This document shows, piece by piece, positions 13,206-25,510 of a DNA stretch of 64,000 bases (position 1 is the first letter of the stretch; each line of letters begins with the position of its first letter). The notes beneath the pieces were generated by a model. The model saw only the letters and a list, made by a program, of their open reading frames with translations, was not told where the DNA came from and did no database searches. The stretch comes from Elmis aenea (taxonomy: Eukaryota > Arthropoda > Insecta > Coleoptera > Elmidae): the NCBI GenBank assembly GCA_947652605.1, contig OX393578.1, positions 36,647,470-36,711,469 of the forward strand, written 5' to 3'. The position numbers and the translations under genes are program-made.

Positions 13206-13830
13206 CGTTTTCTTTTGTTTTTAATATCCTTTACTGCCGATCTAAAAGGGTGCTTAAAATTGGTCATTTTGCGATCGCGTTGGCCATGAAACCGCACGAG
13301 AAAAAATCGAAACTCCCCTACTTATCAATGCGCGTATCCTTTGCAAGTAAAACGGTGCAAAGTTTCTGAATATGTATATGTCGTACTATTCCGGAGAAAC
13401 ACGTGAAAATCGGGACCTTTGTAAAAGCGGGTTTTCCTCTGGGTTCGTTGAAAAACCAAAAACACCTCTGGTCACAAAAAAATGTAATACTTTGTTTGTT
13501 TTTAATAAGACTTTTTTTTGTCCCATAATTTAGCGAAAAGATGGCCGCATGCCGCATCTGTTGATAAGCGAATGGTGCTTTCTTTTGTTTTTAGTATCCT
13601 TTACATTACACTTACAGCTACCCGATAATGGTTATTTTTGCGGTCGCCTTAGCCATGGAACCACGCAGGAAAAAATCGAAACTCCTTTATTTTCCCATGC
13701 ATGCATCCTTTGCGAGTAAAAAGTTCTTGAAAATAGGTCAAATGGTTCCGGAGAAAAACACGAAATAACGAGATCCCTGTAAAAACGGTTTATCCTCAGA
13801 ATTTAAAAGTTTGAGAATTTGGTAGGTACC
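13206..13830. repeat. Diverged tandem duplication, period about 368 bp
   Basis: The block starting at 13206 (TTTCTTTTGTTTTTAATATCC) recurs from about 13574 (TTTCTTTTGTTTTTAGTATCC). Matching inner landmarks keep their order: GCGRTCGC, GCCATGRAACC, AAAAAATCGAAACTCC, TATCCTTTGC / CATCCTTTGC, TTCCGGAGAAA, CCTSTGTAAAA / CCTTTGTAAAA. The two units differ by many substitutions and indels, so the duplication is old. The frame at 13318-13557 (-) is a by-product. Confidence 0.75.
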
Positions 13831-14066
13831 TCCGATTAACATTTTATATATAATAAGTCGATCGCGGCTACAAAATAGTTAGCCGCCCCTGCCCTTTAAT
13901 ATGAAGTTTGTACTCGTTATTTAAAACGATTTTTTTACTTTTACGTCATGCACCGTCTAATATAAGAAATATCGTTTCCTTAAAAAAATATTATTCCAAA
14001 CGCAGTTTTTTTAGATCAGAGGTTAATATGAGGAAAAATAAAGTAGGTATCTCAACATGCGAAGAC

Positions 14067-14863
14067 TACAGGGTCCTTCCCGGAATTTCCCGGGCGGGGA
14101 TTCCCGGGAAATTGGCGCTTTTTTTATAATCCCGACTCCCGGGATTCACGTTTTAAATCCCTGGACGAGACTGATGAGCACGATAGCAATTATGAGGAAC
14201 GAAATATTAACAATGAGAATGCTAAAAATATACATTCGCATGGAATGGTAATTGTAAATTCAAACACACGGTATGCCCGCCGCCCGGTCTAGTCTAAAAA
14301 ACAGACAATCAGAAAGACGTTCCAAAGACCTTATTTCGCTTGTAATGTTTCTACAAAATCCAGAAAATTTAAAACAGACAACCCAATCTCATAAATATGG
14401 CCAGTTGTTTTCAAAATTTACCATTTCCTCCGTTGCTAAATAAATATGCAAAAGATTTGGTAAACCAGTATTATTTTGGTGATACAGAATTGGAATCGGA
14501 ACCTAGTGATAGTGGTTTAGTAGAAGTAAATGATAAAACTTCCCCAGTGAATCTTCATTAAGACTCTCTTTAGCAAATGCAATAATTTTACTTATTTTAA
14601 AAATCAACATGACGTATAACATTTTCTTCCTGTTTTTTTCTTGATATAAAAATGAATGTATTTTTGTTTAATGTTTTATTTAAAAAAAAACATATATTTT
14701 TTTAAAATTTCAAATAATGAAATAATAAATGTTTTTGTTTTCTAAATTTTTATTTTTTTTTCAATAAAATAATTAAATTGCTCTATATTATAAAATTTCC
14801 CGGGATTTTACGAAATTTCAATCCCGACTCCCGGGAAAAAATCGTCGGGAACAGCACGCACTA
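14067..14863. mobile_element. hAT-family non-autonomous element
   Basis: An identical 8-bp duplication GCGAAGAC flanks the element (14059-14066 and 14864-14871), as expected for hAT transposition. The ends TACAGGGTCCTTCCCG and (reverse strand) TAGTGCGTGCTGTTCCCG are imperfect inverted repeats followed by repeated TCCCGGGA strings. The middle (about 14420-14561, +) can be read as a short acidic C-terminal-looking peptide ending in a stop. It might be residue of a transposase tail, but no dimerisation motif is visible. Mobilisation would need a transposase supplied in trans. Confidence 0.85.
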
Positions 14864-14871
14864 GCGAAGAC

Positions 14872-16899
14872 CCGCCGTTTGAGGACAATATCGCTTAATG
14901 TAATGAAATATTACAATTTGGTTGGTAGGAGAGGAGCATAGAATATGTGATACTTAAATTTATTTTAACTTAGTTTCTGTGTTTTAAAGGTACAATTTTT
15001 TTTTTTTAAATTTAGAATACATTTATACGTAGTTAAATTGTGTAATTTAGCAGTAATAGTTAAGCAAACACTAATTTTTATCACTTTTGATTAATTTCAT
15101 GGAAACATATTTGCAGATTCATTATCAAATCCTACGGGAAATAATAAATTATACCTATTACCTATTAAAATTTAATAAAAAGATTGTTTAATCGTTTATG
15201 TATTTGCATAATTTTTATTTACAGTAGTTACAGAATAATATTATTTTCCAAGTAAGAAGTTCTTTCGTTGAACAATTATACACACGACTTTAGTAAAAAC
15301 AAATGACAGCTACGCACTCAACAAAGCAAAAATCGATTTAGTGCAACGTATGAATGAATCAGAGACTCATGATTCTAATTGTTGTATTGTGGTTATAGAC
15401 TTCGTCATGTTAATTGGTGACATCATCATGAACAACTGTTGCCGCTCTACACCCTTTATTGCACCTAGGTCAGTTAAACAAAAGTTTAAAACGCTCGTGT
15501 GAGCTTCAAGACTCATTTTCAAAACATGTTTGTTACAAGTTGCTTGGCAACCAAATTGAGAAAAATGACGACCCTAACCATCATGTTTTTGTTCCTACAA
15601 AGCAGACCTGCTTGATTTATGTTAATGATAGTAGTTAACATCGAAAATACGAAATGTTTTTGTCTCATGATGATCGTAATTCATTAGGTGTATGATGTAA
15701 ATATTAATTCTTGATCGACATGCGTTTGAGAATTAATATACCTACTCGTATAATCCATACATTTGTTTGATTGGCGTAGCTAAACGTTGCATTACAAAAT
15801 AAGTGGGAATGTAGGTTTCATTTGAATTTGTTAGTACATGAGAAAAGTTGTAACTTTTGTAGCGCTACGAAAACTAAATAAGCTTTTTCTGAAACGCATT
15901 ATGTCTGGTGTATATAAGGGAAAAACTTTTTAATTAAAACAATGTTAATCATAATGCTTCATATACAACGCGTGTTTTTAGCTGGAGTAACCACTGTATA
16001 CGTATGAACTTCAGTTTTGTAACAACAGATTGGTAGAGAGAAATGATTTTCCAAGTGTCACTATGGTATTATGATATAAAGTAATTTGTGTATCATTGCT
16101 ATAATAGAAACATTTTTTGTACTTCTCTTTCATCATCCTTGACGCTTTTCATTTACATCCATGTGGTTTTACCTCATTATGCGAGTTTTTAGAATATGGC
16201 AAACCCATGAGAAATTTATTTTGATGTTTACAAACGATAGGGTGTGTCTTATTAATCATAACATCTTTAACTTTGTGAAATGATACCATTTTTAAAGTAT
16301 GTTTGTAAAGTTTTTAACGAAATTTCATTAAAATAATATTTTAAAGTTAATTTAGCTTTTAGCTGTGAATAGTTAAATAATAAATTCGAATAAAAATTTT
16401 TAACGCATTATTAAGTTTGTATAATGAAGCTCCTGCTTCTTTTTTGAAGGAAAATTGTAGAAACAATTATGTTCCCAACAGTAAAATCTCGAACATACAT
16501 TTTTTTCATACAAAAGTTTGTAATTATTGACAACTTCTTTCAAAAACCAAAACCTAATCGAGAAGTAATAAATAACCTAATAACCATTCTACGAAGTTTC
16601 ATAGTTACCCCTAGATCAAATAAATTAAGCAACTAAAATTACTTGGACATAAATTTAGCTGTAGTCAGTAGTGTAACACAAAATACTTTTAATTTGAAAA
16701 AGTAAAACGTTTTGCAGTTGTTTTATTTTAACTTTTAATTATTGATAAACTCAAAGGTGTGATCACTTGGTTGCAGGGCCTCATTTAGCGGGTGCAGGCC
16801 GAACAATTTATTACTTTTTGCGAGCTTCGTGTATATGTACAATTACAATTCTTTTGATTCATTTTTATCTTAATAATTTTTTGTACCTATGATGAGTGA
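14872..16899. other. Non-coding, intron-like DNA
   Basis: No gene, RNA or complete element is recognised in this AT-rich stretch. Confidence 0.6.
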
Positions 16900-17124
16900 A
16901 ATCCTACTATTGCTTGGTTTTGTCAATCCTACTATTGCTTGGTTTTGTCAATCCTACTATTGCTTGGTTTTGTCAATCCTACTATTGCTTGGTTTTGTCA
17001 ATCCTACTATTGCTTGGTTTTGTCAATCCTACTATTGCTTGGTTTTGTCAATCCTACTATTGCTTGGTTTTCTCAATCCTACTATTGCTTGGTTTTATCA
17101 ATCCTACTATTGCTTGGTTTTGTC
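16900..17124. repeat. 25-bp tandem repeat, nine copies
   Basis: Nine head-to-tail copies of a 25-bp unit beginning AATCCTACTATTGCTTGG. They are near-identical; only the last bases of units 7 and 8 differ (TTCTC and TTATC instead of TTGTC). Because 25 is not a multiple of 3 and the unit lacks stops, all three plus-strand frames are open and encode the same repetitive hydrophobic peptide. These frames should not be read as proteins. The uniformity indicates recent expansion. Confidence 0.97.
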
Positions 17125-17195
17125 ATTCATAATGAAAACCTTTAACATCTTTATAATAAAATGGATTCTTTGATAGTACTTTAAGAGGCAATCTT

Positions 17196-17559
17196 CAAGA
17201 AGTGGTAACAAAAATAGCGTCCTAGTAGATAAAGTGTACTTCGGATATTTCCGTTCGATTATGTTATTAGGTTTACAAACAAACCACCAACTGAAAAAAA
17301 AAAGATAAAGGTTGGTTAAAAATTTTTTTCAATGAAAATAACCTATTACCTCTGTTTCATTACTTATTTAAAAAAGCTTTAATTTGACCTTTATCCTGAC
17401 TCTATTGCTGACCAAATGAATTACGGTCAGGTTAAAGGTCGGTTAAAGTTTTTTTAAAATAAAACAAACGATATTTGTTTTCCTAGCACTTATATTTGAT
17501 ACGGGAACATCCGAAGTACACTTGATCTACTACAACAACATTTTGGTTACCGCTTCTTG
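17196..17559. repeat. Inverted-repeat MITE
   Basis: The left arm CAAGAAGTGGTAACAAAAAT and (reverse strand) right arm CAAGAAGCGGTAACCAAAAT continue into AGTAGAT(A/C)AAGTGTACTTCGGAT on both sides, giving arms of about 60 bp. Inner sub-repeats AAAGGTTGGTTAAA and AAAGGTCGGTTAAA occur in the middle. No coding frame. It lies 71 bp from the 25-bp tandem array. Confidence 0.8.
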
Positions 17560-18958
17560 CCTTTTTAAATATTTAAGAAGTTGGTTAAGTACTTAAACAC
17601 TTTTTTACATTCGTTCATGTCGTCCATGGCCCAAAGAACTATAGTCGTAGCGTTTTTAACGAAATACTGTTTGTTACATCTCTCTTGAGTAGAAATGAAT
17701 GCAGAAAAATATTTTTGGGAAAATTGTCCCAAGTACGTTTCCCACGCACTTTATGAAAGCATTTAACAAAGATGTAATTTTTTTGCTTTAGTGAGGCAAT
17801 TTACCCTAAAACTGGGTCAAGTATAATTTTTAATGTACGACTATCGTGAAAATTAAATTATCCGTAAACGTGTTCAACAAACGACTAATTCAAGATACTA
17901 TCTTTTTCGTCCTGTAATTATTATTATCGATCTGTTATAAACAATCTAAATGGCGTTTTACTGACGTCATCACCTGCAAAATAGTTAAAACGTATCCACA
18001 ATGCCATTATTTCGTGGCCGGAATTAAATGAACTCGTCAGTTCCACGCAATCGACCGCAGCGATTATTATGTTCTGCAAGACCATCCTCACTTAATGAAG
18101 CGCTTGTTAGCTCCCGGGAAAATTACTTTGTTCATATTTACTTTATCAAAAGCAACAAAATGAACACCGCGGTCTATTTTGACCTGCACAAGAAATATCC
18201 TAATTTAGTTTGTGTACTTCGTAATAACACAAATAGAAATGAAATGGCATGACCTAAAATTGGGTAGACAAAAAAAGAAATTTACGAATAAACTTGTTTT
18301 GCGTTCAATTAATTAATAAAGTTTTGTTACAGGGCTATATTATTTTCACAACTTATTTGCGTACGTAAATTTAGTCAAATTAACTGTTTTTGGAACATTG
18401 CCCAAAACTATTGTTGCAAAATACAGCTTTTAGCTAGTTAAATTTCTTATTTTCTTAATGAATCCTTCGCGTGATCAAACATATTATCATGTCAGAAGAG
18501 TCGTTTTTACATCGTATCAAATTTCATAGAGAATCCTAAAAATACCTTTATTGCGTACCACAATAATGGCAAAACTAAATTATAATAGATACTTATGAAA
18601 AGTGTAAAATACAATAAGCCATTTTAAAGAGTCAAATGTGGCCTAAGAAGCTAAAATTATTAAGTTGAATCAATCGATCTGTACTTTACTAGAGGTATTG
18701 ATTTTCTACAAACTGATTTTGTGGTAATATTATTGGTGCTACGAAACATTTTTTTTATTCGATTGCTAAATTCTGTTAATCGGGTTTTATTATGTAAATA
18801 TGCTGAAAATAACTCCTCTTGTTTTTTTTTTATTCATGGGAAATAATCGTAAATTAAACTGCCTCCAAGTTATTACCTATAGTTTTATGTACCATCGATT
18901 GATGTTTAAAGTGTCCACCAGTATAGGACTTTTAAATATGGTTATAGAGACGATAATA
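17560..18958. other. Non-coding, intron-like DNA
   Basis: No gene is recognised. The open frame at 18028-18252 (+) has no family resemblance. Confidence 0.55.
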
Positions 18959-19432
18959 GGTTTGTTCCAGCAGTGCATTTGGTACTCATTCATGTACTGA
19001 TACATAAACTGGTTTATGCACACGCGTCAACTGGACTAATAAAGGTATTAATCCAAGTAAGCCGCTGCCGGAACACTTTAAGGAAGTGCCTAACTGTAAA
19101 TGACATTTTTGTCATAGAAAATTAAGCTTCGCAAGTGTAAACACCTTAAGAAAGCAGTACTAACATAGAATTGGAAGGGCAATGCATAAGCTACTAGAGG
19201 CCACGTTAGTTGAAACAGCGCATGCGTGTAAATATCTAGCGATAGTTGTTGCCTTCGTTCATGTACTCTTTAACCGTTCACAAACTAGTTCATGACTTAA
19301 TACGATGACTGCTAAAACAGCCGACTAAACGTCCGATGAACTATTAGAGACTGCTGGAACGCGATATCGATACTGCGCATACTCTACTTTGATCGTTCAT
19401 CGGATCGTACGTAAGCCTTTCTGGAACAAAAC
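18959..19432 (+). repeat. GTTCCA-family element, copy A
   Basis: It begins GGTTTGTTCCAGCAGTGCAT and ends CTGGAACAAA, the two ends being inverted. Conserved internal blocks in order are: CATGTACTGATA, CGCGTCAACTGGACTAATAAA, CCGGAAC, TAACTGTAAATGACATTT, AACACCTTAAGAA, CAGCGCATGCG, TTCATGTACT, AACAGCCGACTAAA, GATGAACTATTAGAGACTG and TGGAACGCGATAT. The same order recurs in four more copies in this window. No transposase. The type is unclassified, but inverted ends suggest a non-autonomous DNA transposon. Confidence 0.85.
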
Positions 19433-20564
19433 AAAACATTAGTAAAGATGTATCAGCACGCAGTTTTTAAAATTGTACAAAAAGCGCATCTGCAAAATTT
19501 AACCGACAACTAAAAGATATTTCGAACGTAAAGAGACATTCTTTTATCTGCAACGCAGACTCGACTAAAGCGTTTCTACACTTTGTTGCAGTGTTCTATC
19601 TTTCACCAGACAGTCCCTAGTTGACGCCGTCTGATTAACATATGTTTCTTAAACTTAATTAATATTATCAAGGGCATCATTTAAGTTCAAACGATGTAGT
19701 AAAAAAACAGTTTTGATGTGGCTCCATTGTCAAGATGTCGCGACGAAGTCATAGTATGTAGTAATCCCGTCAACACTAAACTAAGAAGAAGGTTCAATCA
19801 ATAAAAGTGCCCGTTTCTGGTTATTAAATATCTACAATCATTGCCACACAAAAACTTAAAAAGCGTTACTTTTCAGCACATTTACGTAGCTGGTTTGAAC
19901 AGTATCGATTGAACAGCAAAATTAATCGTAATAAGTAAAATTTTTTAGTTTGCAGTACATATATTAATGTCATCGAAACTGCTTTTACTTTCCGGCAAAG
20001 TTTCTTTATTGAATAAAAGTAAATTTTACTGGTTTGCATAAGTATTGGCTGCCCTAATGTTTTATTCATGTTAGGGATCTTTTTTCCAATATTAATTCAA
20101 TACTAATGGCTGGGTATAATTGGCCGATATATAATATTGTGCTGACACTACCAAATATATTTTAATGTTAATAGATAACGGAACGTCTCAAGGTAATGTT
20201 GCCAGTAACTTTGGAGCATCAAAAACAGTCACCAAAACTATTGATTTTTATGTAATCGGAAGCACGCTCATTCATTTTTAGCAAAACAAGGATTGTCGCA
20301 GCGCGCGTATTTTGTTTAATATTAAAAAAACTCTTGATGTCGATTATGAAAGTTTTTTAAGTACATTTACAATTCAAGTAAGTGAATAGTAGTTTATGAA
20401 CCAGAGATTTTTCTTGCGCAGAATCTTTGTAGCTTTTATTAGATAGCATCGCTGTGGAGAAAATAAATTGCAATTACTAGAACATAATTGGTTTATTTGA
20501 AGCTTTTTGATTTAGAAATTGTTTAATCGTTTTTAATTTAACCTGCGTCTTTAGCACTTCTCAA
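19433..20564. other. Non-coding, intron-like DNA
   Basis: No gene or element end is recognised. Confidence 0.6.
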
Positions 20565-20567
20565 TAA

Positions 20568-20725
20568 GGCCCAATTGCATAAAAGCTAAACCTGGGATTA
20601 ACCCCGGGATTAAACCACGTTAAACCTAGAACTGGGTAAAATCGCAGCATAATTGGCTGTAATTGCCTATAGTTAGAAGGATTAACTTGTATTTTAACAC
20701 CAATGTTGCTTTGTGCTATCGGGCC
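20568..20725. repeat. 158-bp PIF/Harbinger-like MITE
   Basis: TAA flanks both sides (20565-20567 and 20726-20728), matching the 3-bp TWA target duplications of PIF/Harbinger elements. The ends GGCCCAATTGCATAAA and (reverse strand) GGCCCGATAGCACAAA are inverted repeats. Just inside the left end lie repeats of CTGGGATTAAC / CCGGGATTAAA. No coding potential. Confidence 0.75.
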
Positions 20726-20728
20726 TAA

Positions 20729-22771
20729 ATATCGTCAACAATAAAAATTATTTTGTTGTAGGATTTTTTAAATTTAATGTTTTGGTAGCCTATTAACCAA
20801 ATTATTTTTTATCTTCTCAAGGAATTGCAGTTCGAATTAGATACCGTGAGTTCTTATAAAGTAGTGACTGCAGGCGGCTATCTCGTTATATCGTAGTAGG
20901 CGGTTTTGTTTTGCAGCTTATTTTTATGAGTTCTAATGATTCATTTTATTGTTTATTAGCAGCAGTGTCTTATCGAGAGAATTAGATCATTAATTTTCGA
21001 ACAAATGTTGTTTTTTAATTTATAGTGTATTCAACTAATCGTATAGTTTTGTGGAATACGTGCTTTGTCGACTTGATTAACGTGTGTGAATTATTCGAAT
21101 GTTTTTACAAAAGAATGCGAGTTTTAATAGCTCGTTAACTATTAAAAAACTGTATTTTTTGAAGTGAATTTTATGCTAATAATTCTTTTTTTTTGCAGGT
21201 GGGTACCACATTTTACAGACGCGAAGAACTGGAGTATTAAGGTTTATAGTTTTAAAAAAATGTGCTGGTTTGTGAGGTGAATTATGAAAGGTAAAACTGG
21301 AAAATTAAAGCCGTCATACATACAACCTTTTAAATAAAGAAAACACACAGTAACATTTAAAACTATTTGTCAATTTTTCGTCCAAGACTTTTAGTTATTC
21401 ATGTGAACGAACTACTACTTCTTGAATAGGTACCTCGATGCATATTCGTTACACCTAATTTTAAGTAACTACCACTTGTTAAATTGTCTGTATTGTAATA
21501 GCACTTCATTTGTGATTTGAAAAAATTCTAAATCCTAATGAACGGAATTCAAAATTTATTTTAATCAAAACTCAAATATTATCAACTTAACTGAAGCAAT
21601 AGTTTACCTTCAATAGTTTTTAAAGATGACAAAAATACTTCTTGCAAAGTATGAAATATTTTGTGGTAAAATACCGTAAGTATAGATTTTTTAAATAAAC
21701 TAAAAATTGTTTTTCGTAAAAAAAATCAACAAAAACATTATGCTATGTCACTGCTTAAGTTCTGGCGTTTAAATTAATCGTTACGTGTGTTTTTATAATC
21801 GCTGTTCAAGTTGTACTTTGCAGAACCGGTGCTGTTGTTTGTCGACTGTTAAAATTGCATATTGATGAAGGTAATTTCAATTCTAAAACCAAAATGAGTA
21901 CATGGTGATGAAACCGTGCATCGTTATTGTTTTATGCAACGGTTATTAAGCTAACATTGTGGGAGTTGATTTTTAAAACAGAAATGGTAGCATGCGTTTG
22001 TTGTTTGAAATGTATTCGTTGTTTTACGATACAATGAAAAGAATTGGAAAAAATGTTTGTTTTTCTTGTTATTTCAAAGAATAGCACTTTTTTTTTTAGC
22101 GAAGACGCGTATAAATTTAAAGCGATTTTATAATGAATTGTTCAGCAGTTTAGATAATCTTTAGAACTCACAGTAACCCTTTTTTAAAGTTTTCGAACTT
22201 AACTGTTGCACCAATTTTGTATTTCATTGAGTGAGAAAAATATTTTTAACAAATCTTTGATTAATGAAAGCAAATGTTTGATAACACAATATTATGATAA
22301 ATAAAGGATGTTTGAAAATTCCATTTGTAGCCATGACGATGATACTGAGCCCGCGGCCCTTTAAAATAATATTATATGCTACAATATGATCTATATTTTT
22401 CTAAAAAATCTTTTAATCATTTTCCCATCGTAGCTTTGATACTTTTGGGCGATTGAAAATTGATAGTCTTAATATTGGTAATCGGTATATAATGAGCTCG
22501 AAACATTAATTTAACTTATGTTAATTTTGTTCAGTGTCTTTAGTACAAACCCCTAATGGTAATGAAAAAATGAAAACTGTAGAAATTTTGCACAAAAGGT
22601 ACCTACTATTTAAATCTAAAGTAATTAGTCACTTTTTGTTTAGTGGCCCTTAAAGGCAAATTGAGTCTTACTGTTCTAATATAAAGCAGATTCGCAGATT
22701 ACTTTTATAAGGTAGCTAAATTAGAGTTTTTAATGTTATTAGAATGTAATTCTTGATAAAAATATGACTTA
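20729..22771. other. Non-coding, intron-like DNA
   Basis: No protein is recognised. A good acceptor (TTTTTTTTTGCAG ending at 21198) followed 78 bp later by GAG|GTGAAT could delimit a small non-coding exon, but nothing confirms it. Confidence 0.5.
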
Positions 22772-23329
22772 AGTCTGTTTTATACTATACTATTTTTTCG
22801 TTTAAGAAATTCGTATACGATTTTCTAGTACGGTGTCAATCAGAAATTAAAAATCTTGAACGAAAAATTCGTACGAAATTATTACCGTCCCTATATGCGT
22901 CCAATTTTAGCATGCGCGCAAGCGTATTCTACTGTTACTGTATCTGACCACATGTCATTTGTGGGTTAGGTTAACTGAAACAATCAAACAATGTTAAATA
23001 CTACTTATTACCGTTATAACCCCCTCACAATTTATTTTGTAGGAATAAATATGTAGAATGGAACAAGCGTTAAGTATACGTTAAATTTGAAAATGATTCG
23101 CTTTCTGTTCTGTGATCAAATTGAACATTTGACATGGTTACTCAAGGTGCCAACAAAATATGATAAAAGTTACTAAAAAGTAACCAAAATATATTGGAGT
23201 TTTCGTACCAAAAAATAGTACAATGTAAATGGTTCATATTTTCCATGCTAAATTCTTGAACGAAATTTTGGTATTCAAAATCGTATACGATTTTCTTAAA
23301 CGAAAAAATAGTATAGTATAAAACAGACT
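22772..23329. repeat. Inverted-repeat MITE (ends AGTCTGTTTTATACTATACT)
   Basis: The left arm AGTCTGTTTTATACTATACT, continuing into ATTTTTTCGTTTAAGAAA and TCGTATACGATTTT, is mirrored at the right end with few differences, giving arms of about 55 bp. A further inner pair (TCTTGAACGAAA) strengthens the fold. The 558-bp element has no coding frame. Confidence 0.85.
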
Positions 23330-25018
23330 GTAAATGGGAAAACCAACAAACTTTTTATTTAATCATGTATGTAGTGTAGGAATTTTTGTTAATAATAGAA
23401 TTAATGTTGCAGTAATATCTCATTCGTAAGACGATTTATCGGAAAATGATCCTGATTTTGCACGAAGCTGTGCAGTAAAAAAAAATTAAATGCTTTAAGC
23501 TGTTACAGTGAGATGTTACCTGAAAAAAAGAGCAAATCAATCGACACCTAATTCGCTTCTTTTTATAAGTTTCATTCACTTATCTATATCCTTTTTTTTA
23601 GAATTCTTGTAATATGCATAATTATATTTTTACATTTGCGGCAAATTTTAAGTTTGAGTTTTTCATTAAAACTATTCAGAAAAAAGCCTGTTCTTAAATT
23701 TAGGAACGTATCCCTATACTTCGTGTGTTATTTTTATATCCGTTAACGATAACGATTTTAAGGAGCACATCCCCATTCTTAAACCAGGTATTGCTATATT
23801 TTCATGCATTTTAAAGTCTATTAAGTGTAAAACGAAAACATCTCCGTAAAACCGCAATATAGGCAAAATACGTTAATAATATGTTTGCTTTAAGTTTAAG
23901 ATTTGATTTGATGAATTTTTAAACCCCAAAATCTATACGATAATTGGCGCCCCCAAAATTTTAGTAGTCGCAGTATTGCCTTTTCTCCAGTAAAGTTCCT
24001 GAATTTTTCATTTTCAAGATATTGTATTCACAATATTTTTATAGCATGATATTTTGATTTATGCTTGTATTAAAGAAGTTAATAAGATGAAAATCTGCTG
24101 AAAATCCCCAACTCCAACGTTCACAAAAGATATTTTTCATGCAATTTATTTCTCGAGTCGGAATTAAATCATAACATTGAATTACATTTCTCATTAAAAG
24201 TTTTTCATTTTTCAGTTCTGCTTTCAAAGAAAATTAAACACTCGAGTTCTCTTCATCGTTATTTGTAATTTGTAAATGCCGAAATAGGGTAATTAATTTT
24301 TCTAGAATCCCGCTTGTAAATTTCACTTTAGCTCTATGTAAACTTGATCTTTTATAAAACTACTCCGCCGACTGCTGTAGTTGTGTTTGCAAAATATCTT
24401 TTCATATAAACTCTAGTCAGGAGATATTTCGTATATGCTGGCTCAAGAAAAGCTTTAAATTATTCACAAATAGAAAAGTTGGTTCAGCAAATAGGGGCGA
24501 GAGGGCAGTCAGGGGTTTTCGGAGCTTGGGTCGTGATATCTATGGCTTTCATCCGGATTTTCCGCTGCGTCATTACGTTGGATGCGGCTAGTGTTTTGTT
24601 ATCTTCGTGAAAGGGTCGTGGGAGGGAAGCCATCATAACTGTATTACAAACTTGATATTAAAAAACAAAAGATAATAAATTCGTCAATGAAAATTGCCGT
24701 AATGGAATTGTACAAATAATGAATACGTTTTATTTAACAAAATCTGTGATGCACTTGAGAATATGGATAACAATAATTTGTTTTGTGTCATTTATATTTA
24801 ACATAGAAGTCCAAACCTAACGAAGTATACGAGTGTTTGCTTTTGATTTTTCGAAGAGACTTTTGCGCTTTGCTTATGTCCCAAAGATCATTATCATATT
24901 AATGATATTATTAAATAATCCCCAAAATAACTCAAATATTATTAAATGGCGAAAAATTCTGCGTAAAATATACAAAAATATATTCAAAATTAAGATGTAT
25001 AAAGAATGGCGATATTTA
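23330..25018. other. Non-coding, intron-like DNA
   Basis: No gene is recognised. 24490-24640 is noticeably richer in G+C than its neighbours but has no family signature I can name. Confidence 0.55.
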
Positions 25019-25510
25019 GGTTTGTTTCAACTAGCAATTTAAAACCGATCCTTAAATGAATGCATGAACTGTTTTATTCGCATGCGTAAACTATGTATTA
25101 CTAAATGTATTGCTCAGTATTAGCCGTTGTTCGAACGCTTTTACGACTGGCCTAACTGCAAGTGACATTTGCGTCTATTGGGTTCATACAAATGTACGCA
25201 TCGCTAGGGTAAACACCTTAAGAATCTAGCACTAAGTGGGGTTGGGAGAGCGATGCATAGCTACCTGAGCTCACGTTAATTATGAGCAGTGCATGCGTTT
25301 AAAAATGCAAATGCTGGTACATGCTCTCATCCAAGAACTGTTTTGACCGTACACTGACGTAGTTCATGTATTAATTTTGTAATGATGGAACAGCCGACTA
25401 AACCGTCCGGTGAACTATCAGAGACTGTGTTGGAACGCGATATTGATACTGCGCACACTCCTAATAGTGCGGCGCACAGTCAGCAAGCCTGTTGGAACAA
25501 ACCTATTTTA
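25019..25510 (+). repeat. GTTCCA-family element, copy B
   Basis: It starts GGTTTGTTTCAACTAGCAA and ends TTGGAACAAACC. Internal blocks match copy E closely (CGACTGGCCTAACTG, GACATTTGCGTCTATTGGG, CGCATCGCTAGGGTAAACAC) and copy A more distantly. The frame at 25382-25564 (+) runs across its 3' part and is not a real gene. Confidence 0.85.

Noticed and set aside
16889..17173. Three overlapping hydrophobic 'proteins'
   Set aside because: All are translations of the 25-bp tandem repeat in its three frames.
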